From: Candidatus Aquidulcis sp.
Lineage (GTDB): Bacteria; Chloroflexota; Anaerolineae; Anaerolineales; E44-bin32
Direction: 5' to 3'
Length of the DNA stretch: 5,917 nucleotides
NCBI GenBank assembly: GCA_020723365.1
Contig: DYJB01000044.1
Location: forward strand, 12,183-18,099
Positions 5,442-5,917 of this stretch are shown one piece after another. The notes under the pieces were generated by a model, which had not been told where the DNA came from, did not search any database, and saw only the letters and a program-made list of their open reading frames with translations. Made by a program: the position numbers and the translations under genes. Position 1 is the stretch's first letter. Each line of letters begins with the position of its first letter.

Positions 5442-5471
5442 AGTATAGACCGGGCAGGGTGCCCAGGTCAA
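5442..5471 (-). promoter_or_regulatory. Predicted sigma70-type promoter of the dehydrogenase gene
   Basis: On the minus strand TTGACC (5466-5471) and TATACT (5442-5447) are separated by 18 bp: 5 of 6 matches at each box. The transcription start should be near 5435, giving a leader of about 113 nt that contains the 12-bp inverted repeat. Confidence 0.65.
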
Positions 5472-5667
5472 AAGACAGGTGTCAGCCCCCGGCATGGGAC
5501 GGATGCCACCAACCTGGGGCGAGCTCGGCGGTGGCCGCCCTGACGGTTTGTTCACAGGCATGGGGGGTATACTCGGCTTGGCTTCCAGGGTCCGCCCAGA
5601 GAGACACCGGGAAGCCGCGCCTGCACCCATCCCGGCCAGACTGAGAATCCTGGGAGCCCAAAGCCTG

Positions 5668-5917
5668 ATGCATTCCAAGGTCCAGCGACCCCGACCCCAT
5701 CCCCATCCTTTAGTTCTTGCCATCTTCCCAGCCCTCTCCCTCCTGGCAGCCAACGTTGATGAGGTTCCGCTTTCTCAAGGATCGCGCATCCTTGGTGTCG
5801 CCTTGCTGGCGGGTGCGCTGGTCTACCTTGGGGCGCGGCTTCTGCTTCGACGTTGGGACAAAGCCGCTCTTGCCGCCAGCCTGATCCTGTTGGCCCTGCT
5901 CTCCTACGGCCGGTTGT
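5668..5917 (+). CDS. Multi-pass membrane protein, N-terminal part only
   Basis: The first 83 codons are present and the frame is open to the window end. After a basic, His/Pro-rich start (HSKVQRPRPHPHP), hydrophobic segments lie at about residues 15-29, 40-60 and 66-79, with an RRWDK turn between the second and third and SYG at the end. The pattern (PhLhLhhaNhxxVPxSQ, then LLLRRWxKAALxxSLhLLxxxSYG) recalls the N-termini of large membrane proteins, some with extracellular sulfatase/phosphatase-like domains, found in Chloroflexota and Cyanobacteria. That resemblance is from memory and only covers the N-terminus, so no function is assigned. The ATG is preceded by GGGAG with about 11 nt spacing, a weak ribosome site; the frame is open upstream but without protein-like character. 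It diverges from the dehydrogenase. Confidence 0.65.
   Translation, partial: MHSKVQRPRPHPHPLVLAIFPALSLLAANVDEVPLSQGSRILGVALLAGALVYLGARLLLRRWDKAALAASLILLALLSYGRL

Larger units (their letters stand above)
5322..5667. other. Divergent intergenic region between dehydrogenase and membrane-protein genes
   Basis: These 346 bases contain the dehydrogenase promoter, leader palindrome and ribosome site on the minus strand. The half nearer the plus-strand gene has one TATACT (5568-5573) that could be a -10 for that gene but lacks a well-spaced -35. No RNA gene or convincing short protein was seen. Confidence 0.6.

Noticed and set aside
5548..5573. Plus-strand promoter TTGTTC...TATACT for the membrane-protein gene
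   Set aside because: The -10 is good but the spacer is only 14 bp, and no other -35 is well placed, so it is not listed as a feature.
5322..5753. N-terminal extension of the dehydrogenase frame by 144 codons
   Set aside because: It contains the promoter and leader palindrome and overlaps the divergent membrane gene; the ATG at 5321 has AAGGAGG at correct spacing.

Overview
The window is GC-rich (roughly two thirds G+C by eye) and bacterial, with Shine-Dalgarno sites and sigma70-like promoters. It holds metabolic genes, nearly all on the minus strand, interrupted by a REP/transposase-relic island. A tentative guess is an Anaerolineae-like Chloroflexota or another deep-branching GC-rich lineage. 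That rests on the style of the two membrane proteins and the RAYT/REP pair. No rRNA or other phylogenetic marker is present, so the assignment is weak.

Layout, read along the minus strand from high to low coordinates. A 531-aa aldehyde dehydrogenase of the L-glutamate-semialdehyde (P5C) dehydrogenase type (5321-3726) has a good promoter, a palindromic leader and a strong ribosome binding site. A very symmetric hairpin (3681-3711) separates it from a 79-aa two-helix membrane protein (3669-3430). Next comes an island of about 850 bases: a 70-bp imperfect direct repeat, a 13-bp tandem array, REP-like palindromes and a decayed REP-associated tyrosine transposase (RAYT). A second promoter, with an operator-like palindrome near its predicted start, then drives a 527-aa FGGY-family kinase (2339-756). 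After 45 bp follows a sphingosine-1-phosphate-lyase-like PLP enzyme (710 to beyond base 1). On the plus strand, diverging from the dehydrogenase, a multi-pass membrane protein begins at 5668 and leaves the window.

Functionally, the kinase and the PLP lyase look like one operon, and the dehydrogenase lies about 1.4 kb upstream in the same orientation. Phosphorylation, carbon-carbon cleavage to an aldehyde and aldehyde oxidation would form a logical three-step route. It would parallel sphingoid-base breakdown but use a sugar-type kinase with an atypical substrate loop. This is inference: the substrate is unknown, the lyase is cut before its catalytic lysine, and the dehydrogenase may simply serve proline or arginine catabolism.
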